Source: Cercospora beticola (taxonomy: Eukaryota > Ascomycota > Dothideomycetes > Mycosphaerellales > Mycosphaerellaceae). Taken from it: a stretch of DNA of 64,000 nucleotides. The position numbers and the translations under genes were made by a program. Location of the stretch: contig NC_088937.1 in the NCBI RefSeq assembly GCF_033473495.1, positions 2,728,001 to 2,792,000 of the forward strand, in the 5' to 3' direction. The notes under the pieces are model-generated. The model was not told the DNA's origin and did no database searches. It saw nothing but the letters and a program-made list of their open reading frames with translations. Shown here piece by piece: positions 53,216 through 64,000 of the stretch (the first letter of the stretch is position 1; each line of letters begins with the position of its first letter).

Positions 53216-56192
53216 CTATGCAAAGCCGTTGCTGCCCTCCGGATTTGCTAAAAGGTACTCGAGCATGTCGTGACCACCGAGTTGTGGTCCATACATGGTT
53301 TGATCGACATCAGCGCCGGACATGTTGAGGAGAGGATCTAATGGTAAGGCTAGCCAGTCACCAGCGAACTGTCCATTTGGAGCGTAGGAATCGTAATTAC
53401 CGCCTGCGCCGTTTGCTGTATTTGGCGAAGACTGGCTGAAGCCTGGAGGAGGCATGACAGAGTAGTTATTGTCGCCGCCCATCAAGTCGTGGTAGTCATT
53501 GGAGATGCCAGAAATGCCGAAGAGAGGACTGTTGCCCATGGCGCTTGAAGGTGCCATTACATTGTTGTTGTAGTTCCACTGTTGGTTATTCTGCACGGCG
53601 CCAGCCATCGCTTGCGGTGACTGCTGAATGTGGCTCCGGTTGTCTGACATGGCCATGGCAGGGTCAAGATTGTGATTACTATGTGGGCGACTTCGTCCTG
53701 GGCGGCCATCAGCTGCGATTCGGACAAGACGCGGCTTCAGATTCGAGGAAAGCGTATCGAGAAGATCTGCAAAGCGACTAGCGACGTGCACATCGTCTAC
53801 GATGCATGTCCTGAGCGCTTCTACAGTGCGGTCCATGAGCTTCAGGGATTCCGTAATGTCGCTCTCGGTCGCTCCGAGCGCGAATGACTTCAACAGCATG
53901 ATAGCAACGCTAATGATGCGAAAGTAGGTACGGACAGGAGCATGTCGCAGAGCGCCGTCCGGGTAGAGGTCGTCGACCACAACCTTGAGCAATTTCCGTG
54001 CTGCGTCGCCAACATTGAGCATGTATTGGCGATCGCCTCCTAGCCATTTCGAAAGTGTTGTAGGCGCAATTGCGATGTCAGACTTGTTGCCGTTGGCCTC
54101 AATGGCTGACCTAGCCATCTCCAATGGAGGGTCAAGGACCTGAGCAGGGGAAGGATGGTCGTTGGCGCACCGCTCCGCCACCGCTTGGAGCGACAATGCA
54201 TTCAGATAACATCTGCAGTACTCGTACTCGATTTCGAGAATGGCTCGCATGTGTTTTGGGATGGAACGTGCTCCGTCGAATTCTGCCCTCCACTCGTTCA
54301 TTGGTCCTGCGAATTGATCAAGAGCCGCCTTGTAGTTGCCGTTGCGAATCAAGTCTCGCGTGAAAGTCTTGTTGGCGAAGATTTTGTTGTTCCCTTCGCG
54401 CATGAGCGCAGCCATTCTTAACCAAAAATGGAACGTCGTTTCGTGCACGCTGTCCTGTTGGCCGAGCTGTCTCCGAAAGAGATCACTGTCCTCTGGCTTG
54501 CTGTAATAACCTGGAAGCATGGAGGTCAGCCCGAGCCGGCCACTAGTCTGGGTCACATAAACCAGCAGTAAATTGCGAACATTGCCGCGCCGCTTGTCGT
54601 ATTCGGAAAGTTGGGCTGCAGAAAGTGGCTGGCCGCTGGGTCCAAATGCATGCCGCTGCCACTCGCTCGAGTCGAAAACACCAATCTCCATTGCAAGCGA
54701 CATTGCCATCCCGAGCAGCATCCAGCACATGCGGTCACTGCGCCAGCACGGCTCAAGCCAAGCATCCATTCGGTGACCTCCGATGCCTCGAGGAACACCA
54801 TCTTCAACGTTCATCTGCGGCACCCAGGCCTCATCTGGAATCATAAGGTCATCGTCGTCCTCATCTGGTGGGAAGTGCATGGCACGAGGATGCCACTCGG
54901 TCAACAGCACAAGCGACTCCACCGAGCCGAGCGTTCTCAGTCCTCTGCGCGTCAGCGGGTTCACATCAGCCCCCGGCTGAGCACCTGGCCCTCCAGCGCC
55001 GCAGAATCCTCCGCCAAATTGTTCCTGACCCCATACAACGCGATCGATCATCCCCGAAAGATACTGCCATAGTTTGTGGTGAATGGCGTTCGGTCGGCTG
55101 TGGGAGCCAGGTCCTTCAAGCTTCATGTGTCGTGAAGCTATCAGAAGCATCGTGACAGCAAGCATCGGCTCTTCTTCGAGCAGAGTTCTGTGCGTGCTTG
55201 GGTGCTGGAAATCGGGGAGTGCCACTGGAGTGAGAGGCGACAGATGCTTGTAGAAGTAGAGAATGTAGTCGATGCCTTCTTTGGCAGTGAACCACCCAGC
55301 GCGCACGAAACGGAATCGCTGCCAGGCCTTCATGGCTCCTGAAAGGACGTCGCGGTCATGGGTCGTGCCGTTGAGAATACCGTTGCTCGATGTAGGCGGC
55401 TGATCTGTGGTGGTCTTCCATGTTCCATCTCTGCTAGTCAAGACCCCGAGGGCTCCATTGTTATAGCTGGTGTAGCTATCTGTCCGCGTGAGTCCATCCG
55501 GACTGGCTACTGGTGGCAGGTTACCTGTCGTGATACCTGGACCAAAGGCGGGGCGAACACCACTGCTGGCCGTACTGTCGCTTCTGCCGTGTACAGCCGC
55601 TTGGTATAAGACTTTGAGCGCATCGTGACCGCCGTGAACTTCTGCCTGCTGCAATATGCGTGCGGTGTGTTGTGCTGCCTTGACGTCCTCCTCTCCATAC
55701 TCCACTGGCTTTGGGGGCGCGGGCCTGCGCAGAGGAGCGGTGCGGCCGATAGATCCGCCAGGCGTGCGCGGGGGCTCGTCGTACTCGGCCTCATCATTTG
55801 CAGTATCTGCTGGCACAGAGGTTCGTGCGCGCTTGCGATTTTGTCGAATCTCGTATGTATTGTCGTCGCCCGCCTCGGAATCATTGCTCTCGCTCTGGCC
55901 CTTCTTCTTGCGGCGCGTGGCCGAGAAGTAGCAGTCCTTGGCTTCGCGACGACATCTCGTGCACGGCGGGTCGTGTGGGTTGTCGACGGATCCTAGGTCG
56001 CACCGGACCTTGCGTTGGCGACATGGTATACAGGCTGTGTCTGGTCAGCATTGCGGGCCCGTGTTCGGCATGCCGATGTACACGCAACCTACCCTGATAA
56101 GTGCGCTGATGAACCGCGGGCGCGTTGTTCTGCTGCTTCGGTGGAGACTGTGAAGCGGTGGTGCCATATTGGGCGTCTGGGAACGCAGACAT
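53216..56192 (-). CDS. Zn2Cys6 transcription factor, Aro80-like
   Basis: Two exons on the complement, 56093-56192 and 53216-56034, with a 58 bp intron, give 972 residues. Splicing places the zinc cluster just after the junction: C35-x2-C38-x6-C45-x12-C58-x2-C61-x6-C68 (ACIPCRQRKVRC ... CTRCRREAKDC), followed by a basic RRKKK linker. The central fungal regulatory domain contains RAGWFTAKEGIDYILYFYKHLSPLTPVALPDF, EEEPMLAVTMLLIASRHMKL and LVLLTEWHPRAMHFPPD, which resemble Aro80, the activator of aromatic amino acid catabolism. The C-terminus is Asn/Gly-rich and disordered. The Aro80 label is from remembered similarity; another factor of the same subfamily is possible. Confidence 0.85.
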
Positions 56193-58420
56193 GTTTGGGA
56201 CGCTGTGCTGAGAACCGCAGGTAGCCGGGTGGCCGCACTGTCGGTCATGAAGGTCGCGGACTCGGCTAGATACGCAGGGTTACTTATCGCAGAGCCCTGT
56301 CTTTGCTCGTGTGGGGCGGGCGGATCTTAGCGGTTGTTATTGGGGAGAAGGATGATGGCGATTTTCTTGGCTGTTCGGTGGTGTTTGATGCTCATCATCT
56401 TAGCAGTCCATTGGAGCTGCGCTGCAAGGAGTGTTGTCTGAGAGCTGTCGAGCAGAATCTTCGCGCGTTGGTGTAGCTTGTTGCATTGACGAAGGTGCTA
56501 CCGCATCAAATTTGTCGGCTTTTCGGAGCCTGCTGACTGGCGGATGCGGGGGCTCGGGGGCTCGGGGGCTAGCGTGGAAATTGCCAAGCCATGACACATG
56601 CAAACCACCTTGCGAGGAAGGTGTCAAGTGAAGTGGACGTCAAGCCATGGGAAGAGTGTCACCTTTTGACACCTGAATCACGATCGATGACAGCGTGGTT
56701 GAGATGTTACACTTTTGCAAGGCGTACATACTGCACGACATTCTTCATGCTGCTGACTGCTCCAGGCCATGCCTCATCGCGATGATGCGCGAGTTTGTGG
56801 AACTCGACACACATGAGATTGCCAGTCAGCGAATGGGAACGTGCGACTTGCTTGCGATCACGCGGCATTCCTCGTTCCATTTCAAATCGTCAAGCTGAAT
56901 TGTAGCACGGGCATCCTCAATCATGCGTTTCTCCGTCTTTGGCTTAGCTGAAGCGATGCATATGCAATGCATTCAATCCTGCAAAGGGTCGCCAGCTCTC
57001 AACGCCTGATGTCGCGTCATTCCACCATCCACAGAATGGTGAGCGATACTAGATGGCAGCAATCTCAGCACGATGGTATTTGTGAAATTTCGGTCAAGGA
57101 AGTCAACAGTGGCGAACGTCAAATCACAAGATCTGCCGTATCGTGCTAGCGAGTGCAGACAGAAGTCGAGTGTGGCGGTGGTATCAACTACGACAACCAA
57201 TAGTCGATGGTGTGGCACTATTTGCGCCTGGGTTTCGTGCACCCATTCGCCATCGCCAGATGACGTAGCTGAAGCGCGTACATTTTTGCGGAGGGCAAAG
57301 TTGTGTAACCCAGTGCGGCAGCATTGAGCAACAAGCAAGGTACATGCTGCCAATGGGCGTGATATATTTCTCTTCTTCAGCTCGGATAGAATCAGTTCGC
57401 GTGGGGGAGGGTTAGGCGAAGTTCCAAATCGGTGACACAAACCATAGATGGCATTGTGCTAAAGCTCTTCCTATCATAGTGCCAGCCGTGCTATGGTCTG
57501 GACACGGATGTTGAGAAACGCATTGTCGTGCGAAGCTTATAGCTCAAGTCTTGTTTCTCGGGCTGCAGGCACCACATGTTCAGGGCGGAATTGTTTGCGT
57601 AGGTTCCCTTCCATCAGATCGACATCTGGAAGCCCACAGTCACACATGATGAGATTTCGATTGCCGTACACATTGAGGAACATCGCCTTATTGCTGACGT
57701 GAAGTCGAGGCCGACCCGGGAAGAAAAGTCTTGGCGTTTTCATCTCGACCCGCTGTGCCGCCGTTGCCGTCTCTGTCCCTTTCACACTTTCCTTCGTCTT
57801 CACGTTTCTCCTGCACGCGACAACATACACGAGTGTTAGTATCTTGGCTTCGGCCACCAGGCCAAGCATGTCCTCGACTGCTTGCAGCTTGCTCGCTCCT
57901 GACCTCAATGTTGGACTCTCCCGAGATGCCCCGTGCTAGGACCCCCAGTCCAGACACCGCCAGTGCTGGAAAGGCTTTCGGCCAGACACGAGAGTCCGCG
58001 ACAAAGCTGCCGATATCACACTCGGATGAACCATCAACGACGAAGTCAAAGGCGACGCCACAAAGACAGCAGGTCGAGGCTCATAGCCAGTGACAGTTGC
58101 CTGCGATGGAAGCTCTACGACCTCTACTCATGCAGCATCTGCCACGAGCAGTTCTGTCAACCTTAATGCTTCGCACGCTGGCTATTTACCAAACGTCTTC
58201 GCTCATCTCTGCGAACCGTTGTGCGGTGCACATGTTGAGCGCGTCGTGGGTAGCTTCCTGCCGGCCCCCGAACGTTCAATGCATGACTCTTTAGGTTTCT
58301 CACAGCCGGAATCTCCTACCCATGATAATATCTTCACAGATATCCTTAAGAGCCAACTTCTCATCGTGATTCTCAGATTTGCTTCTAACGTGTAGCTTTG
58401 TTCCACATCAATAATAAGAT
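56193..58420. other. Long gene-free region between divergent genes
   Basis: 2.2 kb, the longest region without a supported gene. A minus-strand frame at 56973-57440 lacks an ATG. Another at 57537-57908 and plus frames at 57731-58395 show no domain or splice pattern. It contains a short G-run repeat at 56548. It should include the long 5' leader of the Aro80-like gene and the promoter of the gene at 58421, and could hide a noncoding RNA. Confidence 0.45.
56548..56570. repeat. Tandem G5-CTC repeat (three copies)
   Basis: Three runs of five G separated by CTC (56548-56552, 56556-56560, 56564-56568), an 8 bp period. A fourth, shorter G pair lies upstream. It may fold as an imperfect G-quadruplex, but no function is shown. 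Confidence 0.6.
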
Positions 58421-59746
58421 ATGAGCGATCTGGACTGGGAAGAGCGACACTTCAGCCGCGATGACCTTCTCTACAGCATGGCGGAGAGCTTACAACATGA
58501 AACGCCCACACGGCATAGTCGATTCTCTTGGTGGAAGATGGCAGTTATAGCAGCGCGAGAGATCGTTGAAGAAGATGACCGACCTTCCTTCGATGCCAGC
58601 TCGTGCTACTCACAAGGCAGTGCACCAACCGCAATCACAGAGCCAGCTATGCCTGCCCCATTGAGACTGTTGACTTCGAAGGCTGCTCTCCAGCCATTCG
58701 TATTGCACAAACAATCAGGTAGCATCGACTCCGAGCTGGACTCGCCGCTCTCGCTTAGCGAAACTATCAACATTGAGGACTGGCCGACTCCCCCAACCAG
58801 CGCCATATCACCTACTCCCAAATCGGAATTTCCGACCTCGAAGGCTCCCTGGATGGTTGTCTCTCCCAAGAGGTCAGGCTCCTCTCGAAGTCCACTGGGT
58901 CCGGCTCAGCCTCAATCGCCAGGCCCAATCGCAAAATCCACACAGCCAGCGATGCCACCGCAGATAATGCAGCCGCTACCACAGAAACCACCATCGCTGA
59001 GGATAGATACACAAATGAGACAGCCTGTGCTACCTGGAAAATCAGTCGGGCGCACACCAGAGAACATTTCTCAGTTCAATCAAAGCCAGCCGCTTGATGA
59101 TGAGTTTTTGCAATGCCAGCTAGCTCAACTTCGATCAGAGGTCAGGACCCTCCAACACAAGTCTTCCACCCTCGAAGAGGCCCTGAAGCAGACAGTCAAC
59201 GATCGAATCGCCGTGCTCGCAAGACGAGTAGCTATTAGTCCCGACAGCTGTTCATTAACCGATCCGATACTCGATCCCTACTCGCCTGTGCTGGAGAGAG
59301 GCAGACCTGTGACCAGATCAGGCTATGCGCTGAACGAGGGCGGATTCTGGGAGGGCAGGCCGTCCACGTCTCTCAGCATGCTACCAGAAATCGAGGTCCG
59401 ACACCGACCTTCACGGGCCTCGCGCATTCGACCTGTTCAGAGCGCGGCAGAGATGAAGAGACCTTCACCGCCAAAGCTCAGGAAGAAAGCAAGCTTGAGC
59501 CTATTGCCGAGCACCGCTGGGCCGCCTAGGACCGATTTGCCTTCAATCTTTGCAGAAACCAGTCCACTTGAACCGCCGCCATTTGGGCAAATTGCTATCA
59601 CAAGCAAACCGCACACAAGATCCATGTCTGGAATTCACGTTTTTCGCCGTGCGCATAAGCTGTCTGGAGAGCTTGTATCACGGGAGCCCAAACTCCACAA
59701 GATCGTTGACATTTGGAGGAATTTCGGGAAAATTAGTGCACCTTAG
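58421..59746 (+). CDS. Disordered protein with short coiled coil, unknown function
   Basis: A single exon of 441 residues, ATG at 58421. The N-terminus (DLDWEERHFSRDDLLYSMAESL) is followed by RFSWWKMAVIAAREIVEEDD. Long Ser/Pro-rich low-complexity sequence (about 60-220) leads to a short coiled coil at about 225-265 (DDEFLQCQLAQLRSEVRTL ... KSSTLEEALKQ). The C-terminal 170 residues are basic and Pro/Ser-rich, ending in a conserved-looking KLHKIVDIWRNFGKI. No catalytic motif or membrane segment. The frame is much longer than expected by chance and lacks gaps, so a real gene is likely, but its function is not recognised. Confidence 0.7.
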   Translation: MSDLDWEERHFSRDDLLYSMAESLQHETPTRHSRFSWWKMAVIAAREIVEEDDRPSFDASSCYSQGSAPTAITEPAMPAPLRLLTSKAALQPFVLHKQSGSIDSELDSPLSLSETINIEDWPTPPTSAISPTPKSEFPTSKAPWMVVSPKRSGSSRSPLGPAQPQSPGPIAKSTQPAMPPQIMQPLPQKPPSLRIDTQMRQPVLPGKSVGRTPENISQFNQSQPLDDEFLQCQLAQLRSEVRTLQHKSSTLEEALKQTVNDRIAVLARRVAISPDSCSLTDPILDPYSPVLERGRPVTRSGYALNEGGFWEGRPSTSLSMLPEIEVRHRPSRASRIRPVQSAAEMKRPSPPKLRKKASLSLLPSTAGPPRTDLPSIFAETSPLEPPPFGQIAITSKPHTRSMSGIHVFRRAHKLSGELVSREPKLHKIVDIWRNFGKISAP

Positions 59747-59955
59747 CAACATCGGGACCTCCAGGCCGGAGTATGTTTCCTTGCGTAGAACACTAGCTAA
59801 TATTGCCATGCTCAGAATGCTGGTCATGGAGACCGTGCGCGTAGACCAAGAAGTTAATCGAAGAACAATATTCATCAGTTCAAGCTATCTGTGCCTACGA
59901 TTTATCTAGCTTAACTCGTGGCAACTTTCGATCGTCAATTCCCAGCCAGTAACAT

Positions 59956-60683
59956 TTAGTTTCCATCTGGATAGACATTCTCTGGGTGGTATCCCGAAGA
60001 TGGGCTGTAGAGAGGGCCAGCTACGACAAGTCAGCACATGCTTCGCTTCGAGTTTCATGATATGAGCAAACTTACTGTTGGCCTCATGACCGGTATTGCC
60101 ATTGCGAACGACATTGTGTCCTCGATCTGGCGTCAATCTATTCTCACATTGAATCTGGGCATTGCCGCCGCTCTGCGTGCTTGACCCGGTCCAGATGTCG
60201 ATGTGATATTTGCCGTTTTTCCCTTCGAGCGCAAAGGGTAGCACGTGTACGCCGTTGGAAAGTCAGGAAACGGGGTCATCTCCACAGAGACTTACAGTCC
60301 TTGGTGCACTGTTCACAAGTATCCTGGAAGATGAGGTACTTCTTGGTGTACGGGCTGAGGAAATATTGTCAGTCTATATAACATGGCAACGCTTTGTGTT
60401 ATGTATCAACTCACTTCCAGACAATCTCACACTTGTTGAACTCGCCAGGGGCAGTGGCGAAAGTGCGTGGATCGTCATAGGTGCCTTTGCCGCCGGCAGT
60501 GTATCCTCGACCGTAACCACAGTCGTATGCTGTCTGAGCTGAAGGCGGGTCATTGTCGGGGAAGCCGTAGAAGGTATGTTCGACATTGTTGATGGTCTGA
60601 GCACGCTTCTCTAATGACTCTGGCAGGGCTGAGACAGCCGTGGCCAGAACGGCCAGAGTGGTGCTGAGGGTCTTAATCTGCAT
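59956..60683 (-). CDS. Small secreted Cys-containing protein (effector-like), unknown function
   Basis: Four exons on the complement, 60415-60683, 60296-60354, 60076-60222 and 59956-60020, with introns of 60, 73 and 55 bp, give 179 residues. A signal peptide (about 1-19, ending AVSALP) is followed by LEKR, a Kex2-like site. The mature protein has the motifs HTFYGFPDNDPPSAQTAYDCG, TFATAPGEFNKCEIVW, CEQCTKDW, KYHIDIWTG and AQIQCENRLT, with five Cys (likely two disulfides plus one). I recall similar secreted proteins in Aspergillus and plant-associated fungi without a known activity; the name is not known to me. A TATA box lies about 90 bp upstream of the ATG. Confidence 0.82.
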
Positions 60684-61606
60684 TATGTCGGATAGTGAAG
60701 ACGATTCTGTTGGCGGTAGCTCTGGTGTGCTTGAAGGAAAGGTAGGGAAGACTTACGAGAGACTGACAGACTTATATATCCCTTGCCATGACCCTCAGTG
60801 TCCCTCGACATCCTGCTGAGTTGTGCAGGACCCTAGAAGGCCTTCGACTGTGACTGGTCCTTGGGATGGTGCTACCGTTGCAGAGCCATTTCTTTGTCCA
60901 CTCATGGCTAACTTTTGACCGGTTTGGTTCTCAGCTGAGCTCGTTCCAGCAAGCCGATGGAAAGCCTCACGAGAGAACTGTACGCGCGCCGTGCATTCCG
61001 AAAGAGAAGTCACATCACAGCTTCTCATCAACAGCAGATCTTTTCCAGAAGCCTCAGGATAAACGGATCGATCACATTCCTCGGCTCGTAGATCTCGTCC
61101 AGAAAGGAGGAGGTAATACTACTTGCGGTCAGCTTTCAGTCACACGAGGTAGGCGTTACAGGCCGAAGCTATAGGAGACTTGCAGGCGGCACGCCTGATC
61201 CTCGAGCAACACAAAGTGTCTCGTTCCTGGGTCTATCGGATCTCTACGCGCATTAAGCTCATCTAAGCTGCTGTCGATCGTCGTCCTAAGCTACTCTTGG
61301 CAAGCCGACTGCGACACCACACGGGAGGCCTGACTCTAATGGTTGTCGATCTCAGCTTTCCTGCAAAGTAGCACGCATATCTCCAATAGCTGTTCTGTGT
61401 GACGAGACAGGTGCGGTGGGACAGAAAGCTGCCAGATAAACCAAGTTTCGTTGATCGCTCACTCCGGCTGTTGATTTCTGAGGTCGAGAAGTCACAGGCG
61501 CCTGTGTCATTTCAATCCTAGGGTCATCAAAGAGCTTTATGCAGTCTCTGGGCCATCCGAAAGTTTGCAACCAGCCATAAGATCACACAACTCTACCTCC
61601 TCCTTC
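60684..61606. other. Intergenic region upstream of the secreted protein gene
   Basis: About 920 bp, with the secreted gene's promoter at its left end. Around 61170-61260 a short frame (LQAARLILEQHKVSRSWVYR) recalls a transposase helix-turn-helix but is too short and broken to call. No intact gene. Confidence 0.45.
60771..60780 (-). promoter_or_regulatory. TATA box of the secreted-protein gene
   Basis: GATATATAAG on the minus strand, about 88-97 bp before the ATG at 60683. A clear TATA box is uncommon among the genes here and fits an inducible secreted protein. Confidence 0.6.
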
Positions 61607-62416
61607 TCACCCAGACAGACAGACATAGCCCTCACGTTCATCGATATCGAGCGTGATTCTTTTGTTTAACTCTTGCATCTTGTGCCAGCAGGACAGAATG
61701 CCTTCCAATACGCCAGATTTGTCGATGCCATCCAAGATATCGCGCAGGCGCAAACCTGATGGATTCTCGACACGTGCGTGAGCCATGTTATTGAAGATGC
61801 TGAGGTATGCCGCCTTGACTGGTGGATCAGTCAACAGCATGTCGAGTTGGCTATCAACGAACTGCCGCACTGGCTTGAGTTGTGGTGGATCGGCCGACTC
61901 GATCTTTTTCATGCGCGTGCCTTTCGAAAGGATATGTGGTATGATGATGGCCGTATTCAGCAGGACCGTGTCTCTTTTACTGATTCTGCAGTCGAACAAG
62001 TCGGGTTCGTCAGTGGCATTGCTTTTCTTGCACAGAAGCGCGTTCAGCTTGACATGGATGCGGTTCTTGCAGCTCCGCGACACTTTCGACAGTGATGCGG
62101 AGCGCTCGACAAGATCTTGAGGATGTGTGAATTTCAGCTCGATGATGCTGCGTGGGATAGTTGACTTCAAGAGAAGCACTCTTTGGACTGCCGAAGAAGA
62201 GTCGATTTGAGACTTCCAGTGCTGAGCGACCCTACGAAGTCGCAAAAGTTTCTGGACGTTGAATTCACGCAGCACCAGGTCGAAGAGCTCGTTGATGAGT
62301 TCCATTTTGCTGATGTAACGCTTTGTGGAATCAACAGGCGGATTGAGCACGATGCTTGATCTTGAAACGGGCTTCGGTGTCTTGCGCAGCCGCGTGGGCA
62401 CCCTGTACTTGGTCAT
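61607..62416 (-). CDS. F-box-like protein, unknown function
   Basis: A single exon on the complement, 269 residues from the ATG at 62416; in-frame ATGs further upstream (e.g. 62554) would add a hydrophobic stretch. Residues about 40-85 (SKMELINELFDLVLREFNVQKLLRLRRVAQHWKSQIDSSSAVQRVLLL) have the F-box pattern common in expanded Dothideomycete families. The rest has no known domain (LRDILDGIDKSGVLEGILSCWH near the end). Such proteins recruit substrates to SCF ubiquitin ligases, but many members of these expanded families are of unknown role. Confidence 0.6.
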   Translation of the reverse strand: MTKYRVPTRLRKTPKPVSRSSIVLNPPVDSTKRYISKMELINELFDLVLREFNVQKLLRLRRVAQHWKSQIDSSSAVQRVLLLKSTIPRSIIELKFTHPQDLVERSASLSKVSRSCKNRIHVKLNALLCKKSNATDEPDLFDCRISKRDTVLLNTAIIIPHILSKGTRMKKIESADPPQLKPVRQFVDSQLDMLLTDPPVKAAYLSIFNNMAHARVENPSGLRLRDILDGIDKSGVLEGILSCWHKMQELNKRITLDIDEREGYVCLSG

Positions 62417-63306
62417 GACGAGTTTGTTGTGTGCTTTCGTTGGTGATGTTGGCTTGCAGTGAGTCTTGCATTTTTCTGTCCAAGAAGATACGTGACTTTG
62501 AATGTCGAAAAAAAAATACATGGCCATGAGTGAGGCCACAAGACCCTCCACCATTAATTTTCTGGTAGTCTTGGAGCGTACCACTCTTCATTTGATCACC
62601 GGACCGCAGAACCCGTGGAATTATTAAGATTTCCAAATGCTTCGAAGTCGTGCTGCCACGATATCGGATGTGGCACCAGCTAGCATCTTTGCGTCGGGTG
62701 AGGAGCATCTGGCCACTTGGGACCTGAGAGGTTCTTGACCGCCATGAGACCTCGGCCACGTATCAGAAATTGTGCATGTACTTCAGCTACCACGAATAGC
62801 CGGCGTCCAATATGGCCTTGGAAGAGATGTACTGGTATGGATCTTGGCTGTGTTGACCACTGCTATATGCGTGGTTGCAAATGAGCACTTCCAGAGGGGC
62901 GAACGACATCCTATGGCGCTCGCAACTTTCAGCAAGCAGACGAAATGTCTCGCGCATATGGACTTAGCTTCTTGTTGCACCCACTCAGGCCTCGAACCCG
63001 ACAACGCTCGCGTCAGTCCAAGGGAGATCGTAGAGAACACATATTAGAGCAATGAAGCTAGTTCGTTGAAAGGTTGAAAAAGGGTCTCCAGAGTGACTTG
63101 TACAGTGTTCCCAAACCCAAAGTCGACTGTTGGGAAGAAGGCCACACACAACCTTCATCGCACCGATCCAATGCATATATGATAGCCGCTTGCACGCGAA
63201 GCACACACGCACCAAAACTCCGAGCCTGTCGCTTGTCTAGTGTGTTTTATTTTTGCAGCGTCGCTCTCATTCTCCTGCCATTACCTCGATGCTTCTGTTA
63301 GGGCTT
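62417..63306. other. Intergenic, no supported gene
   Basis: About 890 bp between two minus-strand genes; contains an A9 tract near 62508. Promoter and leader of the F-box-like gene are expected here; no other gene supported. Confidence 0.5.
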
Positions 63307-64000
63307 CTAGCCTGGTCCGCTCGGTGTAATGAAACCTCCTGCGATGTCTACCCATTGCGGAATGCAGGATCCTTCCTTGCCTTCCACGTCCACAACATCA
63401 GTGTCGCAGCGGCATCTGCAGCCAACGCCATTCTCTTTCTCGGGGTCCCATTTCTCCCAGTATTCGTCTTCTTCCTTTCGTTCCTTTTCGTCCAATGTCG
63501 TCGATTCAAGATAAGGTTCTCGTGGCATTTGCCGCGCCGGCGCGTTTGCCGGGCAGTGCTGAATTGTAGTATGTCTGTAGCCGTAGTCACGGAAGTAGTG
63601 AATATCGCTCGGCGAGAGAAGTGCACCTGCTGCAAGCGAATGAATTGGCGCATCGCCCCACTGTAACTTGATTAGCACTGGAAATCTCCACATCAAGTCG
63701 AAGCGAACTCACCCGTTCCATCCAGAAGCCGCCCGACTTGTCCATCATCTGGAAGAACTCTTCATATTCCTTGCTCCGGAACCAGTCCAGTCTCGCAATC
63801 TCAAAATTTGACCAGAAATGGCACATGTTGTATATCTCGCCTTCCATTGCTTCGGGATCGATCTCGGGTAGTGTTCCTTGTCCCGGTTCTGTTCGCAGGA
63901 TGTCCTCTGGCAGTGGTTTCGTCTTGCCATCTGCGTAAGTAGGATCTTCTTTCGGCAACTCGTCAGGTGGTATGGTGCCAGGCTTGGGCGTGCCGTCTTG
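63307..64000 (-). CDS. Alpha-1,2-mannosyltransferase, KRE2/MNT1/KTR family (GT15), C-terminal part
   Basis: Two exons visible on the complement, 63713-64000 (open to the window edge) and 63307-63660, with a 52 bp intron; 213 residues of the C-terminus. The frame enters from beyond the edge as TPKPGTIPPDELPKEDPTYAD. The GT15 hallmark YNMCHFWSNFEIARLDWFRSKEYEEFF is followed by GGFWMER-WGDAPIHSLAAG across the splice, then HYFRDYGYRHTTIQHCP. The C-terminus has an acidic, Glu-rich segment and CRCRC, then ends ITPSGPG. These Golgi type II membrane enzymes add alpha-1,2-mannose to O- and N-linked glycans of cell-wall proteins. The N-terminal anchor is outside the window. Confidence 0.92.

Noticed and set aside
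56973..57908. Minus-strand frames of 155 and 123 codons
   Set aside because: The first starts at a TTG only, and neither has a domain or splice pattern. Kept as intergenic.
57908..58090. Small Pro/Ser/Thr-rich ORF before the gene at 58421
   Set aside because: About 60 codons, no domain, and no phase-compatible splice into the next ORF was found.
61170..61300. Transposase-like helix-turn-helix fragment (HKVSRSWVYRI)
   Set aside because: Only about 30 residues before a stop, no flanking terminal repeats or target-site duplication seen; insufficient for a mobile-element call.

Overview
The window is nuclear DNA of a filamentous ascomycete. Short spliceosomal introns (about 46-90 bp, one of 192 bp) with GTRNGT-type donors and CTRAC/CTAAC branch sites, together with CHS7, AflR-type Zn2Cys6 and GT15 proteins, point to Pezizomycotina. 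Gene style suggests Dothideomycetes (Mycosphaerella-like), but that placement is inference. Exon structures were read by eye from splice sites, reading-frame continuity and family conservation. GTG/TTG starts were not accepted, because fungal genes start at ATG.

Layout. 1-8 kb: 3' end of a flavin/2Fe-2S reductase, a small coiled-coil protein, a C2H2 protein and an OSH1-type oxysterol-binding protein. 8-16 kb: a small charged ORF, a large protein with an ADF-H-like N-terminus, an OHCU decarboxylase (uric-acid degradation) and a small basic protein. 15.5-17.3 kb: an MFS symporter gene carrying two apparent frameshifts. 17.8-38 kb: dense housekeeping block with GPI12, CHS7, a membrane protein, a Cys-rich unknown, GEP4, SmD3, an Irc6/p34-like adaptin-binding protein, a GPI-anchored surface protein, a microbial-type PARG protein, TRS31, LAS1, NAD kinase, OAC1 and SWD2.

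38.4-46.5 kb reads as an accessory island. It holds a secreted GMC oxidoreductase, about 2 kb without an intact gene but with coding-like debris, an AflR-type Zn2Cys6 regulator, a Cys-rich signal-peptide ORF with no ATG, a small ORF behind a TATA box, and a bZIP-like regulator with no obvious zipper. No PKS, NRPS or terpene synthase core gene is visible.

46.5-64 kb: DnaJ/RRM splicing-type protein, DCP2, a 2OG-Fe(II) oxygenase, an Aro80-like Zn2Cys6 factor, a 2.2 kb gene-free stretch, a disordered unknown, a small secreted Cys-containing protein, an F-box-like protein and the C-terminal part of a KRE2/KTR-family mannosyltransferase that runs off the right edge.

The housekeeping genes serve glycosylation and cell wall (GPI12, CHS7, KTR), trafficking (TRS31, adaptin-binding protein, OSH1), RNA metabolism (SmD3, LAS1, SWD2, DnaJ/RRM, DCP2) and mitochondria (GEP4, OAC1). 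Their adjacency looks like ordinary fungal gene order, not operon logic. No tRNA, rRNA, CRISPR array or intact transposon was found.
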